64,000 nucleotides of DNA from Longilinea sp964536805 (GTDB lineage Bacteria > Chloroflexota > Anaerolineae > Anaerolineales > Anaerolineaceae): assembly GCA_964536805.1 (NCBI GenBank), contig CAZHYQ010000005.1:62001-126000 (forward strand), given 5' to 3'. Below, piece after piece: positions 9,014 to 16,875 of the stretch; the first letter of the stretch is position 1, and each line of letters begins with the position of its first letter. Below the pieces are notes generated by a model, which did not search any database, was not told the DNA's origin, and saw nothing but the letters and a program-made list of their open reading frames with translations. Both the position numbers and the translations under genes were made by a program.

Positions 9014-9688
9014 ATGGTAACTGAAACTAACAACACAATGGATGCGCTGACAGGTTTATTGAACCGTAAAAGTTTCAACGCCTTATTTGACGAAGCCCTC
9101 GAAAAGTACAGAGCCAGCGAGGCGCCGTTGTCTTTGGCTTTTGTGGATATCGATCATTTCATGCAGATCAATGAAACCTACGGTCATCCCGTTGGCGATG
9201 CGGTATTGGCTGCGGTTGCCGGGTCCTTCCGGCAGGGTGCCGGGGAAGGTGCAGCTGTTTGCCGTTATGGCGGCGATGAATTTGCCATTCTTTTCCCCCA
9301 AACCGAGCGCGAACTGGCATTTCTGCTGCTTGAAAAAATGCGGGCGGCCATGGCTGAACAGCCAGTCCCGACTGGAAATGGAGAAGAAATGATTCAGGGG
9401 ATCTCAATCAGCGCCGGAATAGCCTGCGTTCCCATCGATGGACGCTTAAAATCGGAAATATTTCGCAAGGCTGACCAGGCGCTTTACCGCGCCAAAGCCA
9501 CGGGGCGCGCCAAAGTGCGTCTAGCCTATGAAGAGCGCATGGTGCCAAAAACCAGCCACTATACCCAGACCCAACTGGAACGATTAAGCAAATTAGCCGC
9601 TGACCGTCAGGCAGGCGAAGCTGAATTGCTACGCGAAGCACTGGACGATTTGATTGCCAAATACGGCGTGAATGAGATCGAGCGGTAA
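9014..9688 (+). CDS. Diguanylate cyclase, stand-alone GGDEF domain
   Basis: A 224-residue protein consisting of a GGDEF domain with no N-terminal sensor or membrane segment. It should make cyclic di-GMP from two GTP. Seen: LTGLLNRKSF at residues 12-21, metal-binding Asp45 in FVDIDHF, the intact signature GGDEF at 86-90, and DQALYRAKATGR near 155. The usual inhibitory I-site (RxxD five residues before the signature) is absent; the residues there are GEGA. About 55 residues at the C-terminus (QTQLERLSKLAADRQ) form a charged helical tail that may serve for dimerisation. It has its own promoter and a shared terminator with metG. Confidence 0.92.
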   Translation: MVTETNNTMDALTGLLNRKSFNALFDEALEKYRASEAPLSLAFVDIDHFMQINETYGHPVGDAVLAAVAGSFRQGAGEGAAVCRYGGDEFAILFPQTERELAFLLLEKMRAAMAEQPVPTGNGEEMIQGISISAGIACVPIDGRLKSEIFRKADQALYRAKATGRAKVRLAYEERMVPKTSHYTQTQLERLSKLAADRQAGEAELLREALDDLIAKYGVNEIER

Positions 9689-9721
9689 AATTTTCCTGAG
9701 TATGACTGGAAACTATAAAAG

Positions 9722-9756
9722 GAGAGGCTGTCCGAAGTTCGAAATGACAGCCTCTC
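9722..9756. terminator. Bidirectional terminator between GGDEF gene and metG
   Basis: A perfect 11-bp stem GAGAGGCTGTC / GACAGCCTCTC with a 13-nt loop between two convergent genes. A-rich sequence on the left and T-rich on the right (TTATTTATTT) would allow termination in both directions. Confidence 0.75.
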
Positions 9757-9779
9757 AGATTATTTATTTCGAGAATTAT

Positions 9780-11570
9780 TTACTGCGGCTCGCCCAGGCG
9801 GCTGCGTTCCGCTTCGATAATCGACACGTCCAGCTTCTTGAATAGCGGCTGCGGCTGCTGCAGGATGCGTCCAGCTTCAATCTGGCTGGGCTGCCAGCGG
9901 CCGGATGCCTCGATGGGATTGTAGCGCAGCACATAATGGTCGCCCAATGCATCCTGAACCTTTTCAACCTGTTGGGTGCCAAAAAGCGGCTGCGTATAGC
10001 CTAGAAATTCATGCAGGCGTTCGCTGGTAAAGGGCAAGAAGGGTGCAAGCATGACCTTGATGGAATCGATGGCATGGATAGCCGTGTAAATGGAGCGGGC
10101 GGCTGCGGCTTTGTCTGTTTTTATTGATTGCCACGGGGCTTCGCGGTCGAGGTATTTATTCACCTCCGTCGCCAGGCGCATAGCTTCAGCCAGGGCAGCC
10201 CGTAAATGCACCTTTTCCAGCTCACCGCCAACCGTGGAAAAACCGGCATCGATGGTTGCCAGCAATTCGTTATCAGCAGGGGTCAGGTCGCCAGGCTCAG
10301 GGATGCGGCCATCCCAATGTTTGTAGCAGAAGGAGAGCACCCGGTTGGCCAGATTTCCCCATGTGGCAACCAGTTCATCGTTATTGCGGTGGAGGAATTC
10401 TTCCCAATCCCAGTCCGTGTCGCGGTTTTCCGGCATATTGACGGTCAAATAATAGCGCAGCGCATCAGGGTCGTAGCGTGTGAGAAAATCACGGCCCCAG
10501 ATCGCCCAGTTGTGGCTGCCGGAAATCTTGCGGCCCTCCAGATTCATGAACATGTTGGCGGGTACGTCATAGGGCAGTGTAAGCGGTTGACCAGCTTCAC
10601 CAGCGAATTGTTGCAAAAACTGATTGCCTGTGCCCATTAACTGGGCTGGCCACCAGGCAGCATGGAAAAAGATATTGTCTTTACCGATGAAGTGAAAGGC
10701 CTTGGCATTTGGATTGGTCCACCAATCCCGCCAGCTTTCCGGATTGCCGCTGACCTGTGCATATTCGATAGTCGCGGAGAGATAGCCAATGACTGCCTCG
10801 AACCAGACGTAAAGACACTTTCCCTCCCAGCCTTTCAAGGGTACCGGGATGCCCCAATCCAGGTCGCGGGTGATGGCGCGCGGTTTGAGGCCCTCGCTTT
10901 CGATCTGGCCAAGCGATTGGCCAATGACGGTATCGCGCCAGTAGGGTTTCCGTTCCCGCAAAAAACGAGCCACATCGGGTTCCAACTTGGAAAGATCAAG
11001 GTAAAAATGATTGGTGTCACGCAACTCGGGGGTGGAGCCGTCGATCTTTGAGCGCGGGTTGATCAATTTTTCGGCTTCGAGCGGATTGCCGCAATTATCG
11101 CACTGGTCCGAACGGGCGCCTTCAAAGCCGCAGAGATAGCAGGTGCCCTCTACATAGCGGTCTGGCAGGAAGCGTTTACTGGAAGGCGAATACCACTGTG
11201 CGCTGCTTTTTTCATACAAAAAACCATTTTCTTGCAGCGCGAGAAAAATCGCCTGCGACACTTTGAAGTGATTCTGGGTATGCGTGGTGGTGAAAAGATC
11301 ATAATTGATGCCCAACTGCTGGTAAAGATCAAGGAAACCGTTATGGAATTCCTTATAAACGCTTTCAACGGGAACGCCCTGGGCATCTGCTTTTAAGGTG
11401 ACCGGAGTACCGTGCGAATCGGTGCCCGAGACCATTAACACGCGGTCGCCATTCAGCCGGTGGTAGCGGGCAAAGATATCGCCCGGTAAATGCGACCCGG
11501 TGATATTGCCAACATGAATCTCGGAATTGGCATAAGGCCAGGCAATAGCGACTAAAATGGTATCGGACAT
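9780..11570 (-). CDS. metG: Methionine-tRNA ligase
   Basis: A class I aminoacyl-tRNA synthetase of 596 residues that charges tRNA-Met in the cytoplasm. Seen: the HIGH-type motif HVGN near residue 20, a zinc knuckle CYLCGFEGARSDQCDNCG in the connective domain near 145-160, the KMSKS-type motif as RKISGS near 345, and a helical anticodon-binding domain after that. The C-terminal EMAP-II-like tRNA-binding domain of longer homologues is absent. ATG 11570 is chosen, with GAGGTGG 4 bases upstream; a longer frame reaching 11615 lacks a ribosome-binding site. It is convergent with the GGDEF gene. Confidence 0.97.
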   Translation of the reverse strand: MSDTILVAIAWPYANSEIHVGNITGSHLPGDIFARYHRLNGDRVLMVSGTDSHGTPVTLKADAQGVPVESVYKEFHNGFLDLYQQLGINYDLFTTTHTQNHFKVSQAIFLALQENGFLYEKSSAQWYSPSSKRFLPDRYVEGTCYLCGFEGARSDQCDNCGNPLEAEKLINPRSKIDGSTPELRDTNHFYLDLSKLEPDVARFLRERKPYWRDTVIGQSLGQIESEGLKPRAITRDLDWGIPVPLKGWEGKCLYVWFEAVIGYLSATIEYAQVSGNPESWRDWWTNPNAKAFHFIGKDNIFFHAAWWPAQLMGTGNQFLQQFAGEAGQPLTLPYDVPANMFMNLEGRKISGSHNWAIWGRDFLTRYDPDALRYYLTVNMPENRDTDWDWEEFLHRNNDELVATWGNLANRVLSFCYKHWDGRIPEPGDLTPADNELLATIDAGFSTVGGELEKVHLRAALAEAMRLATEVNKYLDREAPWQSIKTDKAAAARSIYTAIHAIDSIKVMLAPFLPFTSERLHEFLGYTQPLFGTQQVEKVQDALGDHYVLRYNPIEASGRWQPSQIEAGRILQQPQPLFKKLDVSIIEAERSRLGEPQ

Positions 11571-11626
11571 GGGCCACCTCGGAATCTTCATCAATCGTAT
11601 GCCCGATTTTATCATGAAAGAACCGC

Positions 11627-11632
11627 TATAAT
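11627..11632 (+). promoter_or_regulatory. Candidate -10 element before the YcxB-like gene
   Basis: A perfect TATAAT lies 35 bp before ATG 11668 in the short divergent gap to metG. No good -35 hexamer is seen at 17-18 bp. Confidence 0.4.
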
Positions 11633-11667
11633 ACCGCCATCCTTAGCTGCCTGCAGGAGCACAACGC

Positions 11668-12186
11668 ATGTTTCAGCCCATTAAAGTAAGGTTCAAGCCT
11701 ACCCCGTCCGATTACGTCAAGGCAACACTGGCATTTTATTTCACCCAGCGCTCCATCCTGCTGTTGACGGCCATCTCGATACTATTTGCCGTACTGGCTG
11801 TGCCCTATTCATTGGTTCAATGGGCGCGCGGAAGCAATATTGCTCTATTTATTCTGGCCATTGTGTTTGGGTTCCTTTTAATAGCCGCTGCGACGGTGGC
11901 AGTTCCTTTGTTGCGCGTTCGAAAGGTGGTTGACAAAGATGAAACCATGCGCGCTGAAACGGTGTGGTCTATAACAAACGATCGAATTGAACTGCGCAAC
12001 CGTTTTGAAAAAATCGATCTGGAGTGGGAGACGTTTGACCGCCTGATTGACACGCGCCAATATTTCTTATTGGTTTATGCTGGCAATAAACGCCAGTTCG
12101 CCTTTCTGCCAAAGCATGCGTTTTCAAGCGCAGATGATCGTGAACGGTTCAGGCGGATGGCAAACGAGAATCTGACCAATCGTTGA
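11668..12186 (+). CDS. YcxB-like membrane protein
   Basis: A 172-residue protein with two hydrophobic segments (about residues 29-50 and 60-82) and a soluble C-terminal part. The N-terminal VRFKPTPSDYVKA followed by two helices, and the C-terminal SITNDRIELRNRFEKIDLEWETFDRLIDTRQYFLLVYAGNK pattern (split here only for description), match the YcxB-like family, whose function is not known. AGGAG stands 8 bp before ATG 11668. It appears to be a single-gene unit between metG on the other strand and a terminator at 12327. Confidence 0.75.
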   Translation: MFQPIKVRFKPTPSDYVKATLAFYFTQRSILLLTAISILFAVLAVPYSLVQWARGSNIALFILAIVFGFLLIAAATVAVPLLRVRKVVDKDETMRAETVWSITNDRIELRNRFEKIDLEWETFDRLIDTRQYFLLVYAGNKRQFAFLPKHAFSSADDRERFRRMANENLTNR

Positions 12187-12326
12187 TGAACCTGATAATG
12201 TTAATGAAACTGTAACATAATTTTTCTTTTATTTTAATCTTGGCTCGATAGAATGATCTCAATCCAACAAGGAACCTCCTGATTGGGTTTGGGAAAAACG
12301 GAATACGATTTGGAAACAGGGAAAGC

Positions 12327-12356
12327 AAAACAGGCAGTTGATCGGCTGCCTGTTTT
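12327..12356 (+). terminator. Intrinsic terminator
   Basis: A perfect 11-bp stem AAAACAGGCAG / CTGCCTGTTTT with an 8-nt loop, ending in a T-rich tract. It lies 140 bp after the YcxB-like gene. The gap from 12187 to 12465 otherwise holds only this hairpin and a candidate promoter. Confidence 0.75.
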
Positions 12357-12398
12357 GTGTTAACTGCAAACCTCGTGAGACCCTGGCTTCGATTGTTG

Positions 12399-12404
12399 TA
12401 TAAT
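12399..12404 (+). promoter_or_regulatory. Candidate -10 element for the NfeD-SPFH operon
   Basis: TATAAT at 12399-12404 follows the terminator and precedes the NfeD-like gene by 62 bp. The -35 position is poor (TGAGAC at 17-bp spacing). Confidence 0.4.
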
Positions 12405-12465
12405 GGTTAATGAGCCGGCTGTCCTGATGGGCCAGACGGAAAAGGGCGGCTTGCCAGGGTGATGA

Positions 12466-13071
12466 ATGAATTTCAATATTGATCCAAATTTAGCCTATGT
12501 GTTGTTGGTCAGCGGATTTGTGCTGGCCGTTCTGGCACTTTTTACGCCGGGTACCGGGCTGCTGGAAATCGGCGCTTTGTTCGCGCTGGTGGTGGCCGGT
12601 TTTGGCATCGCCACCCTTCCAACGAATTGGTGGGCTCTTGCGATTTTAGCGGCTGGCGTTGTTCTCTTCCTGCTTTCCTTGCTGCGTAAACCCCGTTGGC
12701 TGTTCCTGCTGTTTTCCGGATTGGCATTCATTGTCGGCTCGGTTTTCCTGTTTCGAACGGAAGGGGGCCAACTGGCGGTAAGCCCAATCCTGGCCATAGC
12801 CACCTCTGTCTCAGCCCTTGGAATCATGTGGATCGTTGGCCGCAGAGGAATGGAAGCTGCGCGTATGCGCCCTTCCATTGATCTGAGCCGGTTGATTGGG
12901 AAAACAGGCGATGCGCATACCGATATTTTTGCTGAGGGAAGCATACATGTAAGCGGCGAGGAATGGACTGCTCGAAGTGACGTCTTTATTCCCAAGGGGG
13001 CCAAGGTCCGGGTGATCGGCCGTGAAGGATTGGTACTTCTGGTGGAAGCATTGCCAACCAAACCTCAATAA
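12466..13071 (+). CDS. NfeD-like membrane protein
   Basis: A 201-residue protein with four or five hydrophobic segments up to about residue 125 and a C-terminal OB-fold-like domain (LIGKTGDAHTDIFAEGSIHVSGEEW, KGAKVRVIGREGLVLLVE). That is the layout of the NfeD family, whose short forms lack the N-terminal ClpP-like protease domain, as here. NfeD proteins are encoded next to SPFH/flotillin proteins and are thought to act with them in membrane organisation. The SPFH gene follows 44 bp downstream, in keeping with this. Confidence 0.88.
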   Translation: MNFNIDPNLAYVLLVSGFVLAVLALFTPGTGLLEIGALFALVVAGFGIATLPTNWWALAILAAGVVLFLLSLLRKPRWLFLLFSGLAFIVGSVFLFRTEGGQLAVSPILAIATSVSALGIMWIVGRRGMEAARMRPSIDLSRLIGKTGDAHTDIFAEGSIHVSGEEWTARSDVFIPKGAKVRVIGREGLVLLVEALPTKPQ

Positions 13072-13115
13072 CTGCTTGCATCGACCGCGAGTCATAAATT
13101 TGAAGGAGGTCATTC

Positions 13116-14018
13116 ATGGATATAACGCTCGTCTATTGCCTTTTTGGCTTCATTTTGTTGGCGCTGTTGATCTTTCTATCAACGGCCATCAAAATCGTTC
13201 CCGAATACCAGCGCGTCGTGGTTTTCCGTCTCGGCCGCTGTATTGGGCCGCGCGGACCTGGCCTGGTGCTTCTGATTCCTTTCATCGATCGGGCAGTGCG
13301 GGTCGACCTGCGCGAGCAGGTTCGTGAAATTCCGGCGCAGACGTCCATCACCAAGGATAATGCACCCATTTCGATCGATTTCCTATGGTACTACAAGATT
13401 TTCGATCCTGTAGAAAGCGTACTGCAGGTAGGCAACTTTGAACTGGCTGCCCAGGGTATCGCCACTACCACGCTGCGCTCAGTCATTGGCGGTATTCCAT
13501 TGGACGGCGTCCTTTCGGAGCGCGAGCAAATCAATGCTGCCTTGCGCACCCGCTTGGATGAAGTTACTGAACGCTGGGGCGTCAAGGTGACCAATGTTGA
13601 AATCCGCGAAATCCTGCCGCCGCGCGATGTGCAAGATTCGATGAACCGGCAGCTTACCGCTGAACGGACCCGCCGCGCGGTCGTGACTGAATCGACTGGC
13701 GCTCGCGAGGCCAATATCAACGTGGCTGAAGGCGAAAAGCAGGCTGCAATTCTGCGAGCCGAAGGCGAGAAACAGGCTTCCATTTTGCGCGCTGAAGGCG
13801 AACGGCAGGCCCAGTTGCTGCGCGCTGAAGGTTATTCCGCTGCTTTGGATAAGATTTTCAGCGTTGCCAAGAGCGTGGATGGCAAGACCCTTACGCTGCA
13901 ATACTTTGAGACGCTTAAGAACATGGCATCCAGCCCTTCAACGAAATACATCTTCCCGATGGAATTTACCAGCCTGCTGGATAACTTCATGAACACGAGA
14001 AAAGAGAGTAAGGAATAA
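13116..14018 (+). CDS. SPFH/band 7 protein (slipin type)
   Basis: A 300-residue stomatin/prohibitin-like protein. Seen: one N-terminal membrane segment (residues 5-25), then IVPEYQRVVVFRLGRCIGPRGPGL at the start of the SPFH domain, and an Ala/Glu-rich coiled coil after residue 170 in which EGEKQAAILRA-type 11-residue units recur three times. It belongs to the slipin group, which assembles into membrane microdomain cages. The upstream NfeD-like protein is the known kind of partner. AAGGAGG precedes ATG 13116 by about 10 bp. A strong hairpin closes the unit at 14072. Confidence 0.93.
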   Translation: MDITLVYCLFGFILLALLIFLSTAIKIVPEYQRVVVFRLGRCIGPRGPGLVLLIPFIDRAVRVDLREQVREIPAQTSITKDNAPISIDFLWYYKIFDPVESVLQVGNFELAAQGIATTTLRSVIGGIPLDGVLSEREQINAALRTRLDEVTERWGVKVTNVEIREILPPRDVQDSMNRQLTAERTRRAVVTESTGAREANINVAEGEKQAAILRAEGEKQASILRAEGERQAQLLRAEGYSAALDKIFSVAKSVDGKTLTLQYFETLKNMASSPSTKYIFPMEFTSLLDNFMNTRKESKE

Positions 14019-14071
14019 AGGCGGGTTGTCTTCGATAAGCCGTCTACCGGCATCTGTCGTCTGAGTTTAGC

Positions 14072-14107
14072 CCCACCCCCTTTTGTTGATCATCTGAAGG
14101 GGGTGGG
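14072..14107 (+). terminator. Intrinsic terminator after SPFH gene
   Basis: A perfect 11-bp stem CCCACCCCCTT / AAGGGGGTGGG with a 14-nt loop, between the SPFH and acetyltransferase genes. Confidence 0.65.
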
Positions 14108-14125
14108 TTCTTACCAGGGTGGGTT

Positions 14126-14575
14126 ATGACTGAACGGGCGAATTTTCAATTGCTGCCGGCGCGCATGAATGATTTGAACGCCTTGCACCGTTTGGAGCAT
14201 GAATGTTTTGAACGGGATGCCTGGCCGTTGCTGGATATGATTGGCGTTCTGACCCTGCCTGGCGTGGTGCGGATTAAAGCCGTTGTGGATGGCGAAATGA
14301 TCGGCTTCATCTCCGGTGAAATCGACCGCGCGCACAAGCTGGGATGGGTTACCACAGTTGGCGTCCGCCCGGCATACCGCGGTCAGGGCATTGCGACGGC
14401 TCTGTTGCAAGCCTGTGAACGGGATATGAATGTGCCCTGCATCCGGCTGTGCGTGCGTTGGAATAATCAATCGGCTCTAAACCTGTATTCCCGCAATGGA
14501 TACCGCCAGGTGGACCGCTGGCATGCCTATTATCAGGATGGCGAGGATGCGTTCGTGTTGGAAAAATGCCGTTGA
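14126..14575 (+). CDS. GNAT family N-acetyltransferase
   Basis: A 149-residue acetyl-CoA-dependent acetyltransferase. Seen: the acetyl-CoA pyrophosphate-binding motif VRPAYRGQGIATALLQ near residues 76-92, preceded by WVTTVGV, and C-terminal NQSALNLYSRNGYRQVDRWHAYY. This is the layout of RimI-like protein acetyltransferases, but the substrate cannot be told. The gene is short, with its start 19 bp after the SPFH terminator. A promoter for the next unit begins at its very end. Confidence 0.88.
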   Translation: MTERANFQLLPARMNDLNALHRLEHECFERDAWPLLDMIGVLTLPGVVRIKAVVDGEMIGFISGEIDRAHKLGWVTTVGVRPAYRGQGIATALLQACERDMNVPCIRLCVRWNNQSALNLYSRNGYRQVDRWHAYYQDGEDAFVLEKCR

Positions 14576-14600
14576 CTTTCAACACTTTTGGTTATATGAT
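14572..14600 (+). promoter_or_regulatory. Strong sigma-70 promoter ahead of a possible small RNA
   Basis: TTGACT (14572-14577) and TATGAT (14595-14600) with a 17-bp spacer, overlapping the last codons of the acetyltransferase gene. Start predicted near 14607. Confidence 0.65.
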
Positions 14601-14606
14601 TAACAC

Positions 14607-14693
14607 AGGAGTTAATAATATCTGCTATGCGAGTTGCTGTTTACATATTATTGAGGTAAGGCCCGGGGCACGCATCTGAATGCGTGCCTTTTT
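14607..14693 (+). ncRNA. Candidate small RNA or leader/attenuator
   Basis: A promoter at 14572-14600 is followed after about 60 nt by a perfect 9-bp hairpin GGCACGCAT-CTGA-ATGCGTGCC (14667-14688) and a TTTTT tract, so an RNA of about 87 nt should form. The only ORF inside is ten codons (ATG 14627 to TAA 14659), with AGGAG 15 bp upstream, a poor spacing. The SWIM gene starts 36 bp after the terminator with its own ribosome-binding site. The unit may therefore be an independent small RNA or an attenuated leader of the SWIM gene. No known RNA family is recognised. Confidence 0.45.
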
Positions 14694-14728
14694 GCTACTT
14701 ACTCACCCCTGAAAGGAGATCGTAAATC

Positions 14729-14974
14729 ATGGACTACGGGATGATTGGTAAAATTGAGAAAGCCAAACGATACGCCCAGGAACGCAACCGGTTCCATTTT
14801 AAGTCAATGCAGGTTGTTGTGGATGGGGATAACAACGCCCATACGGTTTCTTTTTCGAACGGCGAATGGCAATGTGATTGCACCTTTTTTGCCACGCGCG
14901 GACGCTGCGTGCATACGATTGCTCTTGAAAACATCCTGGAAGGGATGATTAACGGGTTACCGGTTGAACCCTGA
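14729..14974 (+). CDS. SWIM zinc-finger mini-protein
   Basis: An 81-residue protein made almost entirely of a SWIM zinc finger. Seen: the CxC-x(n)-CxH ligand pattern as CDC at residues 50-52 and CVH at 60-62, with the usual beta-strand VSFSNGEWQ before it. SWIM domains bind zinc and often mediate DNA or protein contacts. The partner here is unknown. GGAGA stands 9 bp before ATG 14729 and a perfect terminator follows at 15001. It may be controlled by the promoter-terminator unit just upstream. Confidence 0.85.
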   Translation: MDYGMIGKIEKAKRYAQERNRFHFKSMQVVVDGDNNAHTVSFSNGEWQCDCTFFATRGRCVHTIALENILEGMINGLPVEP

Positions 14975-15000
14975 TTCGGATACAATCGAATAGAATATCC

Positions 15001-15031
15001 CAGAGCCGGGCGCTACCCGGCTCTGATTTTT
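15001..15031 (+). terminator. Intrinsic terminator after SWIM gene
   Basis: A perfect 10-bp stem CAGAGCCGGG / CCCGGCTCTG, 5-nt loop, followed by ATTTTTT. Confidence 0.9.
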
Positions 15032-15094
15032 TAATTCATCCGGGATCTGTGGAACTATAATTATGAGCAAACAACCGGTCAGGAGGTGGCGAGG

Positions 15095-15739
15095 ATGGTG
15101 ACATTGGAAGAAAGTCTTTCCGATCAAGAACGAAATATGCTGGCAGCCCTTCAAACGCCTTACGAGGTTCAAATCTACCTCGACAGCCTGCCGTATATCG
15201 CCGAGGAGCGAAACCGTAGCCCATTGGTGGTGCTGCAGGACGGCCAGTGCCACTGCTATGATGGCGCGCTGCTGGCGGCTGCCGTACTACGCCGGATCGG
15301 GTATGCACCGCTGGTGATTGACCTGTGGCCGGAACCGGGCATGGATGACGACCACGTTCTGGCACTCTACCGCGTGGACGGCCATTGGGGCGCGCTGGCA
15401 AAATCAAATTATGCCGGATTGCGTTTTCGCGAACCGGTTTACCGCACGCTGCGCGAACTGGTGATGACCTATTTTGAAAATTTTTACAGTCTTGAGGGGA
15501 TCAAAACGCTGCGCAGTTACACCCGGCCGTTGAATTTGAGCCGGTTGGATGCTTTGAATTGGGAAACGGATGAACTGGGCGTGGCGGTCATCGAAGAGCG
15601 GTTGCACCATCTCAGGCGCTACCCATTACTGACGCCCGCTATGGTGAGGCGGCTTTCACCCATGGACGAACGCGCCTACCAGGCCGGTATGCACGGCACC
15701 AATATCGAGCAATCCTTTGGCCGGCGGGAGAATGCCTAG
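15095..15739 (+). CDS. Transglutaminase-like (papain-fold) protein of unknown role
   Basis: A 214-residue soluble protein with no signal peptide. The segment GQCHCYDGALLAAAVLRRIGY (residues about 50-70), then DDDHVLALYRV and HWGALAKSNY, has the order Cys, His and an acidic/polar residue expected of the transglutaminase-like cysteine-peptidase fold. This is an inference from pattern only. The rest (FENFYSLEGIKTLRSY, LTPAMVRRLSPMDE) is not recognised. ATG 15095 is chosen because AGGAGG lies 8 bp upstream; a GTG at 15086 would overlap that site. It is a single-gene unit, convergent with the lipoprotein hydrolase only 5 bp away. Confidence 0.65.
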   Translation: MVTLEESLSDQERNMLAALQTPYEVQIYLDSLPYIAEERNRSPLVVLQDGQCHCYDGALLAAAVLRRIGYAPLVIDLWPEPGMDDDHVLALYRVDGHWGALAKSNYAGLRFREPVYRTLRELVMTYFENFYSLEGIKTLRSYTRPLNLSRLDALNWETDELGVAVIEERLHHLRRYPLLTPAMVRRLSPMDERAYQAGMHGTNIEQSFGRRENA

Positions 15740-15744
15740 CCGCT

Positions 15745-16875
15745 CTATGGCGCGTTTTTCAAATATTGATCATAGAAGTTCAACGTGCGCTGCATGGCCA
15801 GGCTGAAGAATTTCGAAAGGTTGTGATCGTCGCCCAGGTACTCGTAATATTCCACCGTCTTGCCGGCGTCCAAAAGCTGTTGGTAGAGGCTCTGTGAAAA
15901 TGCCAATGGAACTTCCGAATCGGCTGTCCCATGGTGGAGCTGCAGCGGGCCGGAGATATCGGACAGGTAGTTGTTGGCCGAGATTCCCAGCCAGAAATCA
16001 GGATTTTGCTCCGGCGAACCGTAGATGTTTTGCCAGTTGCTGCGCCAGCCGCTGCGAAAATTGGGGTTGGGCGTGGCTGTGGGCGCGTTTGGACTCGGGC
16101 GGCGCCAGCAGCAAATGAGATCCGGGTAGGATGCGACCACGCCGGCCCATATGACGCCGGCCTTGATATCCGGTGAAATGACCATGGCGCGCAAGGTCAA
16201 GAACCCGCCCATGGAGTGCCCCCACATGCCAATCCGGTCCGGATCAGCCTGTGGGAAGGCCTTGATGGATGCGACTGCATTGAGCACGTCGGTGGTGTAG
16301 CCCGGGCTGCCGAATGCACCGCTGGCTGTGCCGTCGGAACGGTCATGACCGCGGTAATCGATGCGGTAAACGATATAGCCGTTGCGTGCCAGGTTATCAA
16401 CATAGGCGATGTAGCGTTCAGTGGAACGGTAAACAGCCGGGTCGATGTAGCCGTGGTTGAATATGATCGCGGGCCAACCAGTGGCAGGCATTTTACCATT
16501 TGGAATGGTCAATAGACCATAGATTCTTAGTCCATCCGATTCATACCAGGCGATGTAACGGGCATAGTTAGCCCCGGGTTCCAGGGTTTCTTCGATGGTA
16601 ATGGCGCTGCCAGAGTAAGGCGTCTGGCGGGCAGCCAGGATGTTCATTGGGTGCAGCGTGGGCGTACGCGTGGGGGTAAGGGTGGCGGTTGCGGTTGGGC
16701 TGGGCGTATTGGATGGCGGCAATGGCGTTGGCGTGGTTGAGGGTGTTTCAGTGACGAGAACTGTTTGGGTGTTTTGTAAGGCACAGCCGGCGAGCATAAT
16801 GATGAAAAGCAACCCAAACAGGAGGATTCTTTGGAGCAGCAGGATATAGGGATTGGAAGCTGGTCGATGTTTCAT
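15745..16875 (-). CDS. Lipoprotein alpha/beta hydrolase (S9-like)
   Basis: A 376-residue secreted lipoprotein with an alpha/beta-hydrolase domain. Seen: signal peptide with lipobox LAGC near residue 31, a Thr/Pro-rich linker (residues 40-75), then IIFNHGYIDP as the oxyanion region, nucleophile elbow GHSMGG, acid Asp in HHGTADSEVP and His in GDDHNLS near the end. The fold and motifs resemble prolyl-oligopeptidase-like (S9) esterases/peptidases; the substrate is unknown. A four-Cys/Trp insert ICCWRRPSPNAP between the nucleophile and acid residues is unusual and may form a lid. AGAGGT precedes ATG 16875. Confidence 0.85.
   Translation of the reverse strand: MKHRPASNPYILLLQRILLFGLLFIIMLAGCALQNTQTVLVTETPSTTPTPLPPSNTPSPTATATLTPTRTPTLHPMNILAARQTPYSGSAITIEETLEPGANYARYIAWYESDGLRIYGLLTIPNGKMPATGWPAIIFNHGYIDPAVYRSTERYIAYVDNLARNGYIVYRIDYRGHDRSDGTASGAFGSPGYTTDVLNAVASIKAFPQADPDRIGMWGHSMGGFLTLRAMVISPDIKAGVIWAGVVASYPDLICCWRRPSPNAPTATPNPNFRSGWRSNWQNIYGSPEQNPDFWLGISANNYLSDISGPLQLHHGTADSEVPLAFSQSLYQQLLDAGKTVEYYEYLGDDHNLSKFFSLAMQRTLNFYDQYLKNAP

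Noticed and set aside
13730..13835. Short direct repeats of about 33 bp in the SPFH gene, considered as a CRISPR-like or mobile repeat
   Set aside because: They encode the EGEKQAAILRA heptad-type units of the coiled coil, in frame and with codon variation. They are protein repeats.
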